A stretch of DNA of 64,000 nucleotides. Source: Nymphaea colorata. Its lineage: Eukaryota > Streptophyta > Magnoliopsida > Nymphaeales > Nymphaeaceae. The DNA is taken from NCBI RefSeq assembly GCF_008831285.2, contig NC_045142.1, positions 25,061,876 through 25,125,875 of the forward strand, in the 5' to 3' direction. A program made the position numbers and the translations under genes. Within the stretch, counting starts at the first letter, position 1, and each line of letters opens with the position of its first letter. The notes beneath the pieces were generated by a model. It saw nothing but the letters and a program-made list of their open reading frames with translations. It was not told where the DNA came from and ran no database searches. Positions 32,566 to 45,387 of the stretch are shown piece by piece.

Positions 32566-34484
32566 CTGGAGAAGTGTGACTTTCTCAAGCTTCGCTAGCA
32601 CTCCAACGGTCACATCAGGGCCTCCAGTCCTCGATATAGTTCAAGTCTGTTGACAGGAAAACAACAAGCATAACAAGATAAACAGATAACTCCACATAGG
32701 GAATTCGAAATGAGGCATATTTCAGACAGAAACAAAATATGGTTACCAAGCAAAGGAGTGCTATTAAGATACCCAGCGCTGCATGAAGTAACTAAATCAC
32801 ACATTGGGATCCCTGCATCTGCGAGTGCCAATGTTGCAGCATTGATACATGCAGACCTGGTTCCTAAAAGGCAACAACATCTTAACACATAGAAGTTGTG
32901 CATGCACGTCTCTCTCTCTCTCTCTCTAACACACAAACACAAATATTATATGCTAATGACATGGTACATTACCTCCATCAGCTTGAAGAACTTGTACAAA
33001 TATGTCAATCTGCAACAATACAAGATTCAAAACAAGAATATCATAACATTGAAACTTAAAAAAAGGCAGCTCACTCAAATCAGGGTAGTCCCCAACCTGA
33101 GAACGAGGCATTAAATGTGTTAGTATGCATTCTTCCATAGTCTGACGGATGACCAAAGAAATTTCTGTTGAACGCCTGCCACAACAAGAAGTTCATCTTT
33201 AGAACAGATTAGAAATGTACAACGGATCATCAAGTTCACTAGAATTCATAGATAAAAAAGCTAAAAATTTAGCTCACAATTTCAACCATTTATAAAAATC
33301 TGATAGAACTTGGAGGGATTTCCAAGCACACTAAGGATAAAAATATATTTATTTCTAGAGCCCAATATAAGAGTATGATCACAGAATAATGTGAAGGCTC
33401 CAAAAGAATATAAATTTAAATGAGCAAGAAAGGAACAGAAAAAAGATTTTCTTATTCACTTTTTAAATTTTTTTCCCTCTTTCTTTTTCTTCTCTCTCTC
33501 CCTCTCTTTCTTTATTTACAGTATTAAAAGTAAGAAAAGAGGCCCGATTAAGCTAAAAAACAACCACATAATTATATATATATTATGAACACATATACTT
33601 ATATCTATAAACTAAATGTGTACATATACCCTTGCGGCACCCCTGCACCCAAGTTTTTTTGGGAGGTGCCCCACTGGTACCCGCACCTCGCACCCATGTG
33701 ACATAGCACCTAGTCCAAGATCATGCATAGAGAAGATACATCTCCAAAAAAAAAAAAAAAACCACCTGTCATGATAAAAAAGGCATAAGGTGGTTGTGTC
33801 CTCCAAAATAAGTAGTGGCCTTGTTACCAACAAAACATAGAAGCAAATCATAATTATGCAGTAATTTCAACATCAGCATCATAGAACAGCTCTGCTGATG
33901 CAAGAAAGAATCAAGATTAAAGAATCTTAATCCAATGGCATTCAAGACTAAACTAAGACTAAACTAAAACTAGACTAAAACTCAAGCAAAGAAACAAAGG
34001 AACAAGAAGAACAGAAGAAAAATAAGAAAACACTTCATTTCTTTCAACTTTTGACTCTTTTACAAAATGAACCATCGTCCCTTTATAAAGAGAAAGGGAT
34101 GGATTGTGGATCTGGATCCATTTACAAGTATTGAAAATATAACTAGATCCAATTACAAGATTTAGTTATGCTTTCATCTTGCATCATCTGCCCTCCAGAT
34201 AAAGAAAACTGACACTTGAAAGTGACTAGTTGCAAGAACCATGTCAGAAGAAAAAGCTAGAAATGATTCATAATGAATAAAACCTGTTCCCTTTTGGCCT
34301 CCTGTTGTGATCACCAGTGCTAAAATTAGCCATGCTGTACTCACAGCGAACCTGTATGTAAAAGGGAAGAGGAAGATAAGGAAAATGATGCAAACATGTG
34401 AACATAAAAAAAATGAAGGGACTATAGACACAAGCAGAAACTCACCAATGCCTGGTCATTGACTTGCTGGCTTTTATTTTGAAC
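32566..34484 (-). pseudogene. RRP41: exosome core subunit RRP41 (RNase PH family), partial and frameshifted
   Basis: Six exons are readable on the minus strand: 34446-34484, 34284-34351, 33097-33175, 32973-33009, 32747-32863 and 32566-32646. All have GT-AG sites and consistent phase. They encode the middle of RRP41: NKSQQVNDQAL, VRCEYSMANFSTGD, EISLVIRQTMEECILTHLMP, IDIFVQVLQADGG, TRSACINAATLALADAGIP and SAGYLNSTPLL. In the last exon the frame is lost after DLNYIED: compared with the family, five bases are missing before GGPDVTVGVLAKLEKV, and a TGA follows four codons later. The N-terminal exons (the family's first 50-60 residues) and the last exon were not found. RRP41 is an essential ring subunit of the RNA exosome, so a working copy should exist elsewhere. 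A sequencing error at the shift would not explain the missing ends. Confidence 0.75.
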
Positions 34485-34648
34485 CTAAACAGAGAAAAGA
34501 TTCACTCAATTGATCAGCACTTGTTCAGTTAAATGTTGCACAACTATGCAAAAAAACAGGGAAAAGCAAAAAATTATTTCCCAAGCAAACAAAGCTCAAC
34601 ATAAGCTGAAAGCTCAAATGTGGTTGCAAATACCAAACTAATCAAAAT

Positions 34649-34988
34649 CATAGTCACAAATATCGTTTACCGGTTTTAAACTGCAAGGTTTTTCTCGGGT
34701 ATAATACAGATTGTTTTTCTCAAAAAATCTCGGCTGTGAAAATTTTAAAATGTGGTAGTGAACATGTAAAAGAAATGCGAAAAATGCAAAAAATAAAAAT
34801 AAAAATATGTTAAAATGCAAAAAAAATGAAAAGCATCCAAAATGAAAAGATGTTAAAAAAAAATGTTTTAGGTTCTTTTTTTTCATTTTTGAGTTTTTTC
34901 CAAGAAAATATTTTTTCGCTCTTTGGCAGACTTATTTTTTGCACTTTAGCATGTTTTTTTTGAATAGAACGTGTTATTTGTGACTATG
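34649..34988. mobile_element. MITE of ATAGTCACAAA-ended family, copy C
   Basis: It begins catagtcacaaatatcg and ends cgtgttatttgtgactatg, giving an inverted repeat of about 15 bases shared with copy A. It lies 160 bases upstream of the first readable RRP41 exon. The interior is A-rich then T-rich with many aaaaatgcaaaaaa words. Confidence 0.7.
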
Positions 34989-36479
34989 CATCCACTTGAC
35001 TAATTGGAACCCAAATAAGATGTTTCAAGGCATGCAAACAGAGTGGCACATGCTAACAGAGATGTTGCACATTTCAAGTCCATCAAATCAATCCCGATGA
35101 AGAGCACATTTCAATTGTAAGAATCTTTCATGGTGCTTCGGAGGATGAAATCGCCCAACTCTGATGGTAAATTTTCTTTAAAATTTCCAAGTATATATGC
35201 ACAATGTTTCGGTCTGTTGGTCTTTTCTTTTGTTGGTTGTGGAAAAAAAAGGAGCAGCAGAGACCACCCCGGTGGATAGTCAGATTGTAGAGAACAAGCT
35301 GGCTGAAGTTCTTCGTATTCATATATGATGGTTTAGATTAAAGAAGCCCAAAAAATGAGCTTTTCTTTGTTTCTTTCTTATATCTTACGGGTATCCTTAT
35401 GGGTTTGGATGGGGATCATGCTGGAGAGAGATAAAGAGATTACATGATGGCCGACTTATCGTGGAGTAGGATTAGCCGCTGTGCAAATCACTGCCAGAAG
35501 ATGGATAATTGTCTCTAGTTCCGGTTGTTGTCAATTTGGTCGTTGTGACTACTGTTGGCTTCACATTTTTAGATACCCCTTATTTCAGTCTCTGTCAATG
35601 ATGTATATTCTGAGTGTGGCATCTTCTGGCAAATCATTTCAAATCTCTCGAACTACCTCAGAAGACGCAGGTCTGTTTCATCACCACAGCATCTGATGGC
35701 TAACCCTGCAAATTGTTCAAGACGTGCAAATGGATATGAACCTGTTTTGACTATCTGCAACAGTTAGAAGGTTTCCAGCTTGGTAAGCTCTCTTTACCTG
35801 CAGCAAATGCCTGCTCAGTCAGTGAAACAATTTCTCTTTTACTTTCAGATGGAGTTGTGCAATTTAGGCTAGATTTCGGAAACAAAGTTTTGTGGTTTGT
35901 TTTATTCCCTTAAGAGGTTGAACTGTGGCTCGGTCATGCAATGCCTTCAGAGTCATAACCAAGTTGGGCTTCCTCTGACTCTTCATCCTCTATCCTCTGC
36001 AAGAAACTGTGGACAATGTGTTGGCTCACGACATGCTAAAGTAACAACGACTTGAGCTATGCGTTCTGGAATTGAAGATGGGACTGCACGATTGGTGTGG
36101 TGTTCCACACAAGGTTATTTATTCAGTCCACACAAGAGACTAGAACCTCGATCGTTTGCTTGGTTGGCAAATGAGGTCTATTTCCTTTAAGTACAGGCAC
36201 TTCCGAAAGGTGGTAAGAGAACTTCTGGGCAGCAATTCTCCAAACATGGTAGGTGCTAAAAGAAAAGTTAGATTGAAGCAGCCCGGTTTTGGACATATAG
36301 ATCCTCTATTTCTTGAGTTCTCTGGCAAATCCAAGTTATTTGGTAAAGCTTGGCTCTCTGTCAAGGATGTTCTAGGCAGTGAGGACTCTTTAATGAGTAT
36401 CTTTGGCCGGTTAAGACATTCCTACTGACACTGATAGAAAGGAGAAATAAAATTTGGCACAATGTGTTAATAATGTTAA

Positions 36480-36640
36480 GAGTCAAAGGTGTACCTGCTC
36501 CTTGGATGAGCAACGGCTACCCAACAGCATTTTTTACACTCTACATTGCCCAAAACGTCTTTTAACTCTTTAACTGACTTAGAAACTTGGGTTCCACATG
36601 GTTTCCTAGTACACCTCATTTATTTTTTGAATGCCCAGAT
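36480..36640 (+). mobile_element. possible LINE remnant (zf-RVT-like end)
   Basis: One frame reads TPHLFFECPDA, close to the 'HLFFECP' motif at the C-terminal zinc-binding region of plant LINE reverse transcriptases. The surrounding frames carry stops. An open frame at 36156-36428 lies just upstream but I do not recognise it. Reverse-transcriptase motifs were not seen, so this is at best a short decayed scrap. Confidence 0.3.
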
Positions 36641-36944
36641 GCAAGCATTCCATTTCCTTTGATGCCCCTTCGATGGCTATGGATGTAACACTTAACTGGC
36701 TAACTGGCGGATAAAGCAAATGACCAAGGTCTCACGATGAGCCAGAACATGAAGCTCAATCACCGTCTCTCTCTCATGTTTTCTCTCTGTCTCTCATTCC
36801 TGCTATCTCTGTCTGATGTGCTTCTTCTTTTAGTTAATATTCTTGGTTAATACTTTGGCATTTTGTTCTGTTAATTATCTTCCGTTTGATTTTTCATTTT
36901 GACCCATTGTTGAATGAGGAAACCAGAACTCCTCGTTTTGGCCT

Positions 36945-37985
36945 CATATATAATATAATATTACATGTATATATTATATACGTATGCATAACGTATATAT
37001 GTAATATTATGTGTTATGTACGCATATATATGACATTTTACATACATTAACAAAATTTTATAATATAACATTACATGCTACATAACAGATATGTTATAGA
37101 CATATATTGATATCTATTATATTACATAAGATATACGTAATGTAGTATATTATATATATGTTATATACATATATAAAACGATTATATTATATATAACTAT
37201 TATATAATTATACAATATAGATGCTATATATGTATATATAACTATTATATTATATGTAGGTAATAGTAGTATATTATATATGTGCACTACATATTATATG
37301 TATAGTATGTTACTGTATATTATATATACATATATATATATACATAATACGTATATATGTAATGTGTATATAACATGATACGTATATATGCATACAGTAC
37401 ATTATACTCTTCGTATATGTACGTATATATATAACATGTTACATACATGTATAAATTTTGTAATACAGCGTAACATATAACATTACATATTACAAAACAT
37501 GTATTTATATTATACATATATATACTATATATGATCTAATATAAATATTATAATGTATACATCTTATATGTATATAACATACACATATGTCTATGGAGAT
37601 ATGTATATACATATATGTCACATAGCAATGTGTAATATGTAATATAATGTGTTGTAATGTACATATCCTATACAACATATATATTGTATAATATATACCT
37701 ACAACCTACATAGTTGTGATTAAGATATATATGTTATAACATATTATATGTTACAACATATAACATAAAGTTATAAGTATATAACGTATAACACATATAT
37801 TATTGTAACATATATGTATGTATACATATATATGTTATATATATATAACGTATACAAATATAACATTAACTGTAATGTATATTATTATGTATACAACGTA
37901 GTCTACATAATATGAATTATTGTATGTATATACATGTATTAAAATATATGATATATGTAATAATACATGTATAATTTGTGCATAC
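36945..37985. repeat. 1-kb TATATG/ACATAT low-complexity block
   Basis: More than a kilobase of mostly alternating purine and pyrimidine built from tata, tatg, acat, gtat and catg words. It has no fixed period and is full of short palindromes. There is no coding sense in it. The boundaries are sharp: ordinary sequence resumes at 'ctatgtggaaccctcacggtaaac'. Confidence 0.85.
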
Positions 37986-38820
37986 TATGTGGAACCCTCA
38001 CGGTAAACAAACACCGGACCACATTTTTACCACATTTTTACCACGGTACAAAAAAACTTGAAAGCATTTTTTAATCGCCATCTGATCTACTGAACCCATC
38101 CAAAGACCAGAGGGACAGAGACAAGAAAGCTAATATATTTCAAGAATAAAAAATACATTGAATAATTAAAATTAAGTAAAAACGTTTAAATATTAAAATT
38201 TGCTTTGCAGCACCATGGAATAAACACACAAACTAAAAAGAAATATAATGATGAACGCGGGCTTGCCGATTTCATGCTGCAACCCCCTCTTTCCGCCACG
38301 TCGACGTGGGAGTGTCCCTGTATCTCCATTCACGTACGCAGAGCGAGAGGGAGAGAGAATGCTTTTTCTTGTGGGGTGTCGTTCTTGTTTATCTTTGTCC
38401 TCCATGAACATGAATCTGTGTTTATCTTTGTTCTCCATGCACAGATGTTTATCTCCTTCATGCAATGCAAGAAAGTTTGATCACGGTGCGCACAAGAAAG
38501 AAAGAAAGATTTGCACGCGGTGGGTGCCGGCTTTTCTTGTTTATGTTTGTGAAAACATTTAGCGGATCCCTTCGTTTGAAGATGAAAAAGATCATTGAAG
38601 ATGAAAGGTCGGGCCGGAGCAGGAGCGTTACCCTCAGGGAGATACGGCGAGGCCGAATCATGGAGAGGAGGAGAAAAGGGTGAAGAAAGGTACCGGGTCG
38701 GCGTTGAAACCACTCTTTTCGTCCCTGATCAAAGCTTGGATTCCGGACTGAAGGCGGCGGCGGCACCCGCGGTTCTGAAACCAGTAAAACACGTTTGCAT
38801 CACCAATTGACACACACACC

Positions 38821-39210
38821 AGAGAGAGAGAGAGAGAGAGGGAGGGAGAAGGTTGCTGTCGCAGCATCCCTCGCCCTTCTTTTGGTGGCTGATGATCCAT
38901 GGGCACGCCATTCCCCCTCTCTATCTCTTCCCCCTCTTTATCTCTCTGTGTGTGTCTCTTTCTCTCTCTCTCTGCCTTCCATTGTCATTTTCAGGCTCAG
39001 CGATCCAACTCTGGAACTTCTGCAATCGATCGTCGTTTATGGATACGTCCCGCGTCAAAGCCTGCCAAGGAGAAGCTGCGCGTCCCTGATTTACCTTTCT
39101 CTTGCGATTTTTCCTTCTCGCAAGCTTCCTCTCGATATGTTGCCTCTTCCTCTTCCCCTTGTAATGTTGCTAGTTCCGAATTGTAATGTTGCTAGTTCCG
39201 AATCTGCAAG
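38821..39210 (+). other. candidate transcribed first exon with GA/CT tracts
   Basis: A (GA)n run at 38821-38842 is followed by CT-rich sequence and then a GC-richer segment, ending in a good splice donor, CTGCAAG|GTAATT, at 39210/39211. Just before the donor an exact 22-bp unit is duplicated. Several frames are open across the segment but none matches a protein I know, and no matching downstream exons could be identified. It may be the leader of an unrecognised plus-strand gene. Confidence 0.3.
39159..39202. repeat. exact 22-bp tandem duplication
   Basis: ttgtaatgttgctagttccg plus aa occurs twice with no mismatch, at 39159-39180 and 39181-39202, immediately before the donor at 39211. Because 22 is not a multiple of three, it changes which reading frame reaches the donor. 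Confidence 0.95.
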
Positions 39211-40370
39211 GTAATTTTTTTTTTCTTTCTTTTTATTTCTTTTGTTCCTATTCTACATGTCTTCGCCGGGGTGCACGGTAATGTTTTCTTTTTTTTGCAA
39301 GCCACTCTTCAGTTATTGTTGCAGAACAGTACTAGTGCCTGTGCCAACACGTGGAGATTTTAGTGGTTCTCCCCCCAAAAATTCATCCGTCTTCTCAGCT
39401 AGCCTGCCCCTTGAATGTGTGTGCATGTCTCGGCATCAATTTTGTGTTCATCAAAATACCGTCCGTAATCAAATTAATGAAGAAAAGTTAATATGCCAAC
39501 GAGGGCTGAATGGGCCTGACACACCGATAAAAATAAAAATAAAAATGGTGTATAGTCTGGCCTCTCTTGGTGCGTTAAATTCTGCATTAATTACCTTCTT
39601 TAAAAGAATGAAAAACCTTAAGTATCCAAGGAAGCACATCTCGTAGAAGGCATCTGCAATCTACTCATAATTGGAGATGAGCAAACTGACATTCGTTCGT
39701 CCTTTGCCTATTGAAAAATCTAGTTCAAATTAAAGAACTCTTAGGAGATCTATTGGAACCATTTGGAAGCCTAATAGATCAATGGAACAACAGGCTGACT
39801 GACAAACCAGGAACCGTGCCGTCAACATGTGGCAGTGTACTGTCAATGTCTTGAAGGCTCAACATGATGACAGGATCTGTATTCAGTTTGTTGTGTATGT
39901 CTTGGATATGCAACAAGGATCTCATCCCCATGTAAATTTTCAAATTTCCCAGTTGAACCAGAATTTAGTACCAACATCTAGAACCACGTCCTCACCTGAA
40001 TCTGAAATAAGTAGATTGGACATGGGAAAGCCTGAGTTAAATACCAGTCTAAGCCATTCATATTCCTAGGATTCAGTCAGTCTGGACTTGCGTTTTACTC
40101 CACTTATATTAGGCAAGGACCCAGGTCCAGTGAGACCGAACAATTGAAGGCGCATCCTCACTCAGTTAAAGGCCATGTAGATCAAAATTAGCTTTCACAT
40201 TTACATTTTCACATTTACATCAAACAAGTCTGTACTTAAATGTATCTCAAAGCCATGACTCTATTTATTCCCTTTTCCGTCTCTGATAATGGACCAACTG
40301 ATAAATAAGAGATTGTAAAATCAAAACCTGGATGTTGTGAATTAACTAGCAGATGTAACAATATACGCAC

Positions 40371-40453
40371 CTTGAAGTCCTGCTGTCAAAGATGAACCCA
40401 GGCCGGAAGTGCATATAAATGGGGAATTTCTCCTCATCTACATTTTCTGCCAT
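40371..40453 (-). other. exon-like segment, unassigned
   Basis: A minus-strand open segment of 83 bases from ATG 40453 to a strong donor (cttcaag|gtgcgt). It encodes MAENVDEEKFPIYMH followed by FRPGFIFDSRTS. An AG just after the ATG could equally serve as an acceptor, making it an internal exon. I do not recognise the protein, and neighbouring exons were not found. Confidence 0.3.
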
Positions 40454-43400
40454 AGACCTTTCATACTAAAAATCATAATAGGTGGGGCAACAAAAGAGGA
40501 GTACCTTGAAAGAGCCATGAATTACCCACTGAACACTAGTGGAAGACTGCATGTCAGCAGGCCCCACAAACCAATGTAGTTCACAGCCCACAAAATGGAC
40601 AAAGTTCACCTAAGAGCTATTTCTACAACCAGCTAACGGACAAGTGAACAAATGATGACCACCAAAACGAGGAAAATAGAAAGCTCAAGAAGACATAAAT
40701 CATTAACAGCTCAAGAAGACATAGATCATTAAATATTACCTCTGAAGAAGGACAACAAGATTATCAGCAAGATGAGAAACAACAGTGCAAAACACACCTC
40801 CGAAGCTACAACAGTTCAGTCGCGCCCAAGCCCAAAACAACGACAATCCCCCCCCTCCCCAACCCTTGCCAGGTTATGCAAAACCAGGTTTTTCATGAAA
40901 CTAGTGCACAGTCAAACATCCTGAAGAGGATGTTTTGAAAACAATTTCTCCTAATGACCATTGATATCAGCGTGCGACACAACCATCAGACCCATGAACT
41001 TTTTCAGATTTTATTTATCAAAAAATCAAGTAAAGGCATTGAAAAGTGAAAACCAATCAACTAAGTCAACAAGGCTCCTAAACAACCCATGCCACAATGA
41101 AAGTGAGAACTAAACACGACAAGGCAAACACTATGTTAAAAACCACTAAAGGAGAAAAAAGAAAAAGAATGAACTACTATAAAATCTAACCAACAATTGC
41201 CAACTCAACAAAACTAAAAGTAAACCAGAATATGATCCTATTTGAAAACAAATCAAACCAATAACCTTTACCTATGCTGGATACTTAAAATACCTATCTA
41301 AGAAACAAGAGTAGTCAACTTTTACAAAAACGTCAGTGTTCAAATCAACCAATGCTTTTGAAAAAAAACACCCTAAGTCTAGGTTATGCAGACTGAAGAC
41401 ATTCATTAAGAAGGAATAATAGGTCAAGTTTCATATCTGGTCCCAAATGGTCTACCTCTCTTGAGACAAAGGACAGAATAGAGAATTTGCCACACTCAAC
41501 ATGACGGACTAGGTTTGACCGGTTTCTTCTATTCCATGTATGGAATTAGCAGTTTGGTAATAAAATGACCAAATATCTTTCAAGACCAAAGGATGATTGG
41601 TTACATCCTCATATCCCTAGGAAGCCTGAAAACATGACAAGAGATGTCAAGTTTTTATTTTGAAATAGTTCAAAAATGATTAATTTAACTCATAAGCTTG
41701 AGTGCTTGTGTTGTGCAAACAGTATGGCCTTCATTTACACATAGTACCGTACAAGCATCGGGTTTCATTTCGCATCAATGTTGCCGATGCACTAGAAGGG
41801 ATGCCTTTCAATTTCCAGAATATGAACATAAAGGAATCATCCTCAACCTCTTAGATAATAAAAAAAAGGAGCTGATATTGAACCGAGAATCACACATCCA
41901 CGAAAGATTGTCACATTCAATCCTTAAGAATTCAGCCTTCATATCTTTCATCTCTTGACAGGCACCTTTTGCTTCTTTTTTCATTTCCTTATTTCTTTTG
42001 CATTTTTGATTTTTTTTTTCTTGCCTTTGATTTTTTTTAGGCCGACCTTCACCTTTGAGGGAATACCTCACCACCCAAAAGGCTACTACGAAGCTCCACC
42101 GCTTTGGTAGTTATGTGTAGTTTTGTCACGTCTCCAACCCGCTTCACCTTACGGGTTTTCGATATGCCAAAAGTTCATAAGTCGTCATCTTCGCGGAATA
42201 GACATAAATCACCTATATGTCAACCCGGTACTCTTGATTACTGACTCAGAAGAACGACTACACAAGCCCCGAGCCCATCTCTCAACTCTCATTTTGCTAC
42301 CTGCCAAGATCTTACAGAGCATTATGGCTTCTCTCTTAGGATATTTTCACGTTAAATCCTTTTAGATGCTTAATCATCAGAGTCAATAGCATTTCCTAAT
42401 CTTAATTTTCTCAGCATCATAGGATTTTCCCTTACTGCTCATATCCAAATTTTTTTCAGGTTTCCTCTTCTATCGATTGGCAACAGAAACTTGAAATTCT
42501 CCTTTTATTCAGGAAAGTACTACGAATAAAGCAAAGGCATTATCATTGTGTGAGAAAACACTTTTAAAACGTTTTTACACAGAATTGAAGGTTTTCTCTT
42601 TTATCAGAGTTCTTGACATCAAATGCTATGTCACCAGGAGGAAGGAATTTTACTCCCTAAAGAGAAGGCTCTAAAATTTTGTGGGCTGATATTAGTGATA
42701 CTAGAGAAACTTCAGACCAAAAATCAGACCCAAATTCAGATAAAACAAGGGCAGACTTTTCCAATTACGATAGGTTCACAAACCCAGGTTAAGAAGACAT
42801 TATATTGTAAAGAGATGATACCAAAACTAAGCGCTAGCTCTACAGAAAAATAGAGGATTTCAAAAGACCAAAATTTACAATTTTTTTAACAATTCAGAAC
42901 AGTTTCTGTAAAAAAAAAAAAGAAAAAAAAAAAAAAGTTCTAAAAAACAATTTTTCCTATTGACATGAAGATCTGTAAAAATCACATCAAACTATACTTA
43001 CATGCAAGAAGATAAAAAACATAAAACATTTATACTTCATTATGCTTGCAACCAAGATGAACATATAACACAAGCACACATTGCATGAATGACACAAATA
43101 ACAAGAAAAACAAATCTAAAGTATGCTGATAAAGAATACATAGAACAATAATTTGGATACAAGTATCTTATAAAGTGCTTCACATGCCAAACTTTACAGC
43201 TACAGGTGAAAAATCAAGGTTTTGATACTGACTTGTATATAGCTGTAAGAAAACATAGAACAACAATTTGGATGTACGTACCTGAAGTTAGCACGTCACA
43301 AGCCAGAGAACATTGAGGACAATCAAATAACAGTTAACAAAGAACAACCACTCATTGTGCACAATTATTGTAGACAATAAAATTAGCACACTCCTGAACA

Positions 43401-43570
43401 GTTGATTTTTCCCATGCCTCTACAATTACCATCGACTAATAACTTCAGATTATGAATAATCTCTGATCATCACCCATTGGAAACTAAATTGTACGTGGAC
43501 AAATAAATAGTAAGAACAATGAGATTGAAGATTAAAATTCAAATTCGAACCAAGAATCTGACAACAGAAA
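40454..43570. other. long AT-rich stretch, no gene recognised
   Basis: Reading frames are short and broken. A more GC-rich patch near 42040-42360 with ordinary-looking codons (open in the plus direction at 42123-42365) looks like a fragment of something once coding, but I cannot assign it. Everything else looks like spacer or old repeat. Confidence 0.35.
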
Positions 43571-43571
43571 A

Positions 43572-43779
43572 TCATGGTTCCGCTGATGTGAACACTCGCA
43601 TCAAATCGTGGCTCCAGTCCGGTGACATAGACGGCGAGAGGCCGAAGCCGGCGAGCTGCAAGGATGAATCCATGAGCATACCGCCTGAATCAGGCGTCTT
43701 TGCCTCCTGAAAGACCACGAAGCCACCGCTGGGGACCGAGTTCGAGTGGTTGTCCACCGACTCCTCGCCGGACTGGCAG

Positions 43780-43834
<55 letters not shown>

Positions 43835-43840
43835 AGAGAT
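43572..43840 (-). other. (CT)n leader-like region with short open frame
   Basis: A (GA)n run on the plus strand at about 43783-43830 reads as (CT)n on the minus strand, typical of plant 5' leaders. Leftward of it lies a 61-codon open frame (ATG 43757 to TGA 43572) of GC-rich, gene-like composition. It contains SGGFVVFQEAKTPDSGG. I do not recognise it; it may be a leader exon of a minus-strand gene. Confidence 0.3.
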
Positions 43841-44973
43841 CTGGCGGAGGGTTTCAACTGGCGAAACCCAAAACCAGAGAGGTCGCCGGCCAAGGGTTTC
43901 AACCGGTGAAACCCTCTGCCGGCAAGGGAGAAAGAGAGTTACCAGTGGAGAAAGGGCCGAAGGTGCATCCAGAGGATCTTAACGACGCCGACCGATCCAC
44001 CAGCAAGAGAAAGAGGAAGAGGGAAAGGGGGAGAAGCAGAAAGAGGAAAGCCCGCCCAGAGTGAAACGGTATTACCACCACCAACGGCTAGGGACTCGAG
44101 GCCCATCCTTATTATTAACCGTAATAGCCTAAGAATGATCCTTCAGTTCATCCTAACCTAAAAAATCAAAGTTAAATCATTTATGTAATGCGATGATTTT
44201 GAAGGCGATGAATTTGCTCGATTGAGTGCTTTCTAAGTCCAGCATTTAAACCTCAACACCATCCTTTATGGGCAATTTAATACCATTTGTTTAATAAGAG
44301 GTGTCTCGTTGATCTATTCATCTGACAAGCGCACTTTAGCTTAAAAACAAAAAGAAATATTTATGAATCTGAAAGAGGTAACATATTGACATAAGAAAAA
44401 GCGACGCCCACCCCGATCAATTCTTTCTGTGCATAAAGGAGAAAGATAAACAAGAAAAGCTACACTACATATGTCATATAACACAACAAACTATATGTAC
44501 GTATAATGTGCAATATATATGTTTACTTATATATGTTATATGTATATATATGTAATAACTTTATGTCAAATACATAGTAACACACCCAGATTATGGTGAT
44601 CTATTTGTTCCTGTTTGTTTTTTGATGAACGAATTGATTGGGAATACATATGAGAGCATGAAATATAATGCATCAAACACCATGAAGCAAAACTCGTGGA
44701 GCACACTATAACATACTGTGACGATGAGCATGTGTATAGCCAAACTTCATGCTGTCAAGATAGGATCCCCGCCCCCTACAAGCATTCGTCCTTTGTGTTC
44801 AGACCAAAGATGTAAATCTAATTACCAAGTCAATATATGCTACCATGGCCTAGAGATGCACCTTCAATCTCCCGCAGAGCACTATCACTAGTTTCAAGTT
44901 GGACTATGGAATGAACTATCCTCTTTCCATGAATAAAAATATCATGCAAGCCGGAATGGAGATCTCAAACGAC

Positions 44974-45035
44974 GGTTTTCTACAAGGGGTATCCAACAAT
45001 TCGAGGTTTTCTACAAGGGGTATCCAACAATTCGA
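44974..45035 (+). repeat. 31-bp tandem duplication inside the viral insertion
   Basis: ggttttctacaaggggtatc and the following bases to ttcga recur after 31 bases (44974 and 45005). The unit length shifts the reading frame, so it is one of the breaks in this region. Confidence 0.9.
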
Positions 45036-45387
45036 GAGTTTTTGCAAAATCAAAAATACAAAGAGAGAAAATCCTGGAATGGCATATTCTCAAAATATCT
45101 AGAATAGCATGCCCACAGGCAATCTCAATTACAGTTGCAACCAACGAGGTCACTATGCCTACCTCCGGTACTTGCAACCATCAAGAATTTCTTTGAGGAG
45201 ATGTCATCCCCCAACAGGGAGGGATTCTGCAGGAAAGATGATGATGATGACTTTTCCTAAAACAGAAATAGGAGAAAAAGCAAACTATGTTCTCAATGGA
45301 GACTGACCACAAAAAATGGTCTATACTACTACCACGACAGATGAAGTTTAGAACGGTCTGCCCAAGTTCAAAGTAGATGTAAGATAT

